Source: Cycloclasticus sp. (GTDB lineage Bacteria; Pseudomonadota; Gammaproteobacteria; Methylococcales; Cycloclasticaceae). From it: DNA of 7,331 nucleotides. The stretch's first letter is position 1. Each line of letters starts with the position of its first letter. Location of the stretch: NCBI GenBank assembly GCA_019090295.1, contig JAHRWG010000075.1:1-7331 (forward strand), given 5' to 3'. The notes under the pieces are model-generated. The model ran no database searches and was not told the DNA's origin. It saw only the letters and a program-made list of their open reading frames with translations. A program made the position numbers and the translations under genes. Of the stretch, positions 7,297-7,331 are shown one piece after another.

Positions 7297-7331
7297 TGGT
7301 GGGTGCTGACGGGATCGAACCGCCGACCCTC
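7297..7331 (-). tRNA. tRNA-Val, 3' part only (cut by window edge)
   Basis: The last 35 bases of a tRNA gene on the minus strand: the T arm GGCGG-TTCGATC-CCGTC, the 3' acceptor strand AGCACCC, discriminator A and an encoded CCA. The T arm and preceding GAGGGTC match the E. coli tRNA-Val(UAC) closely, so valine is the best assignment. The anticodon itself lies outside the window, so the identity rests on similarity only. Confidence 0.85.

Overview
The window looks like chromosomal DNA from a gammaproteobacterium of moderate, AT-leaning base composition. A PpiD-type folding factor, a SerB with the DxDST/SGGFTFF signature, and tRNA-Asp and tRNA-Val genes very close to the Escherichia coli versions, with encoded CCA ends, all support this. 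I cannot name a genus from the sequence alone. All genes read on the minus strand, so transcription runs from the right edge to the left edge. Gene packing is tight, and I see no mobile element, CRISPR array or broken gene.

Right edge, in transcription order: the 3' part of a tRNA-Val gene, a complete tRNA-Asp(GUC) gene five bases later, and a strong intrinsic terminator. Then comes ppiD, an inner-membrane-anchored periplasmic chaperone of 635 aa whose start lies only 24 bases past the terminator T-run. A 130-bp gap follows, with a good candidate promoter and two small inverted repeats.

The middle and left hold an apparent operon. It starts with a 713-aa family-5 peptide-binding lipoprotein, followed by two inner-membrane permeases of the OppB/DppB and OppC/DppC types. 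The three genes overlap by 8 and 1 bases, so they are probably translated in a coupled way. serB (phosphoserine phosphatase) follows after 48 bases on the same strand and runs off the left edge, so its C-terminal part is missing.

Together the three transport proteins form the binding and membrane parts of a peptide/oligopeptide ABC importer. No ATPase gene is visible. The gene upstream is ppiD and the gene downstream is serB, so the ATPases must be encoded elsewhere or shared. Two of the three subunits are unusual. The binding protein has both an N-terminal lipobox and a C-terminal transmembrane helix. The OppC-like permease is about 150 residues longer than usual, with four predicted helices before the conserved core. 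These oddities are the most interesting content of the window. The rest is ordinary housekeeping.
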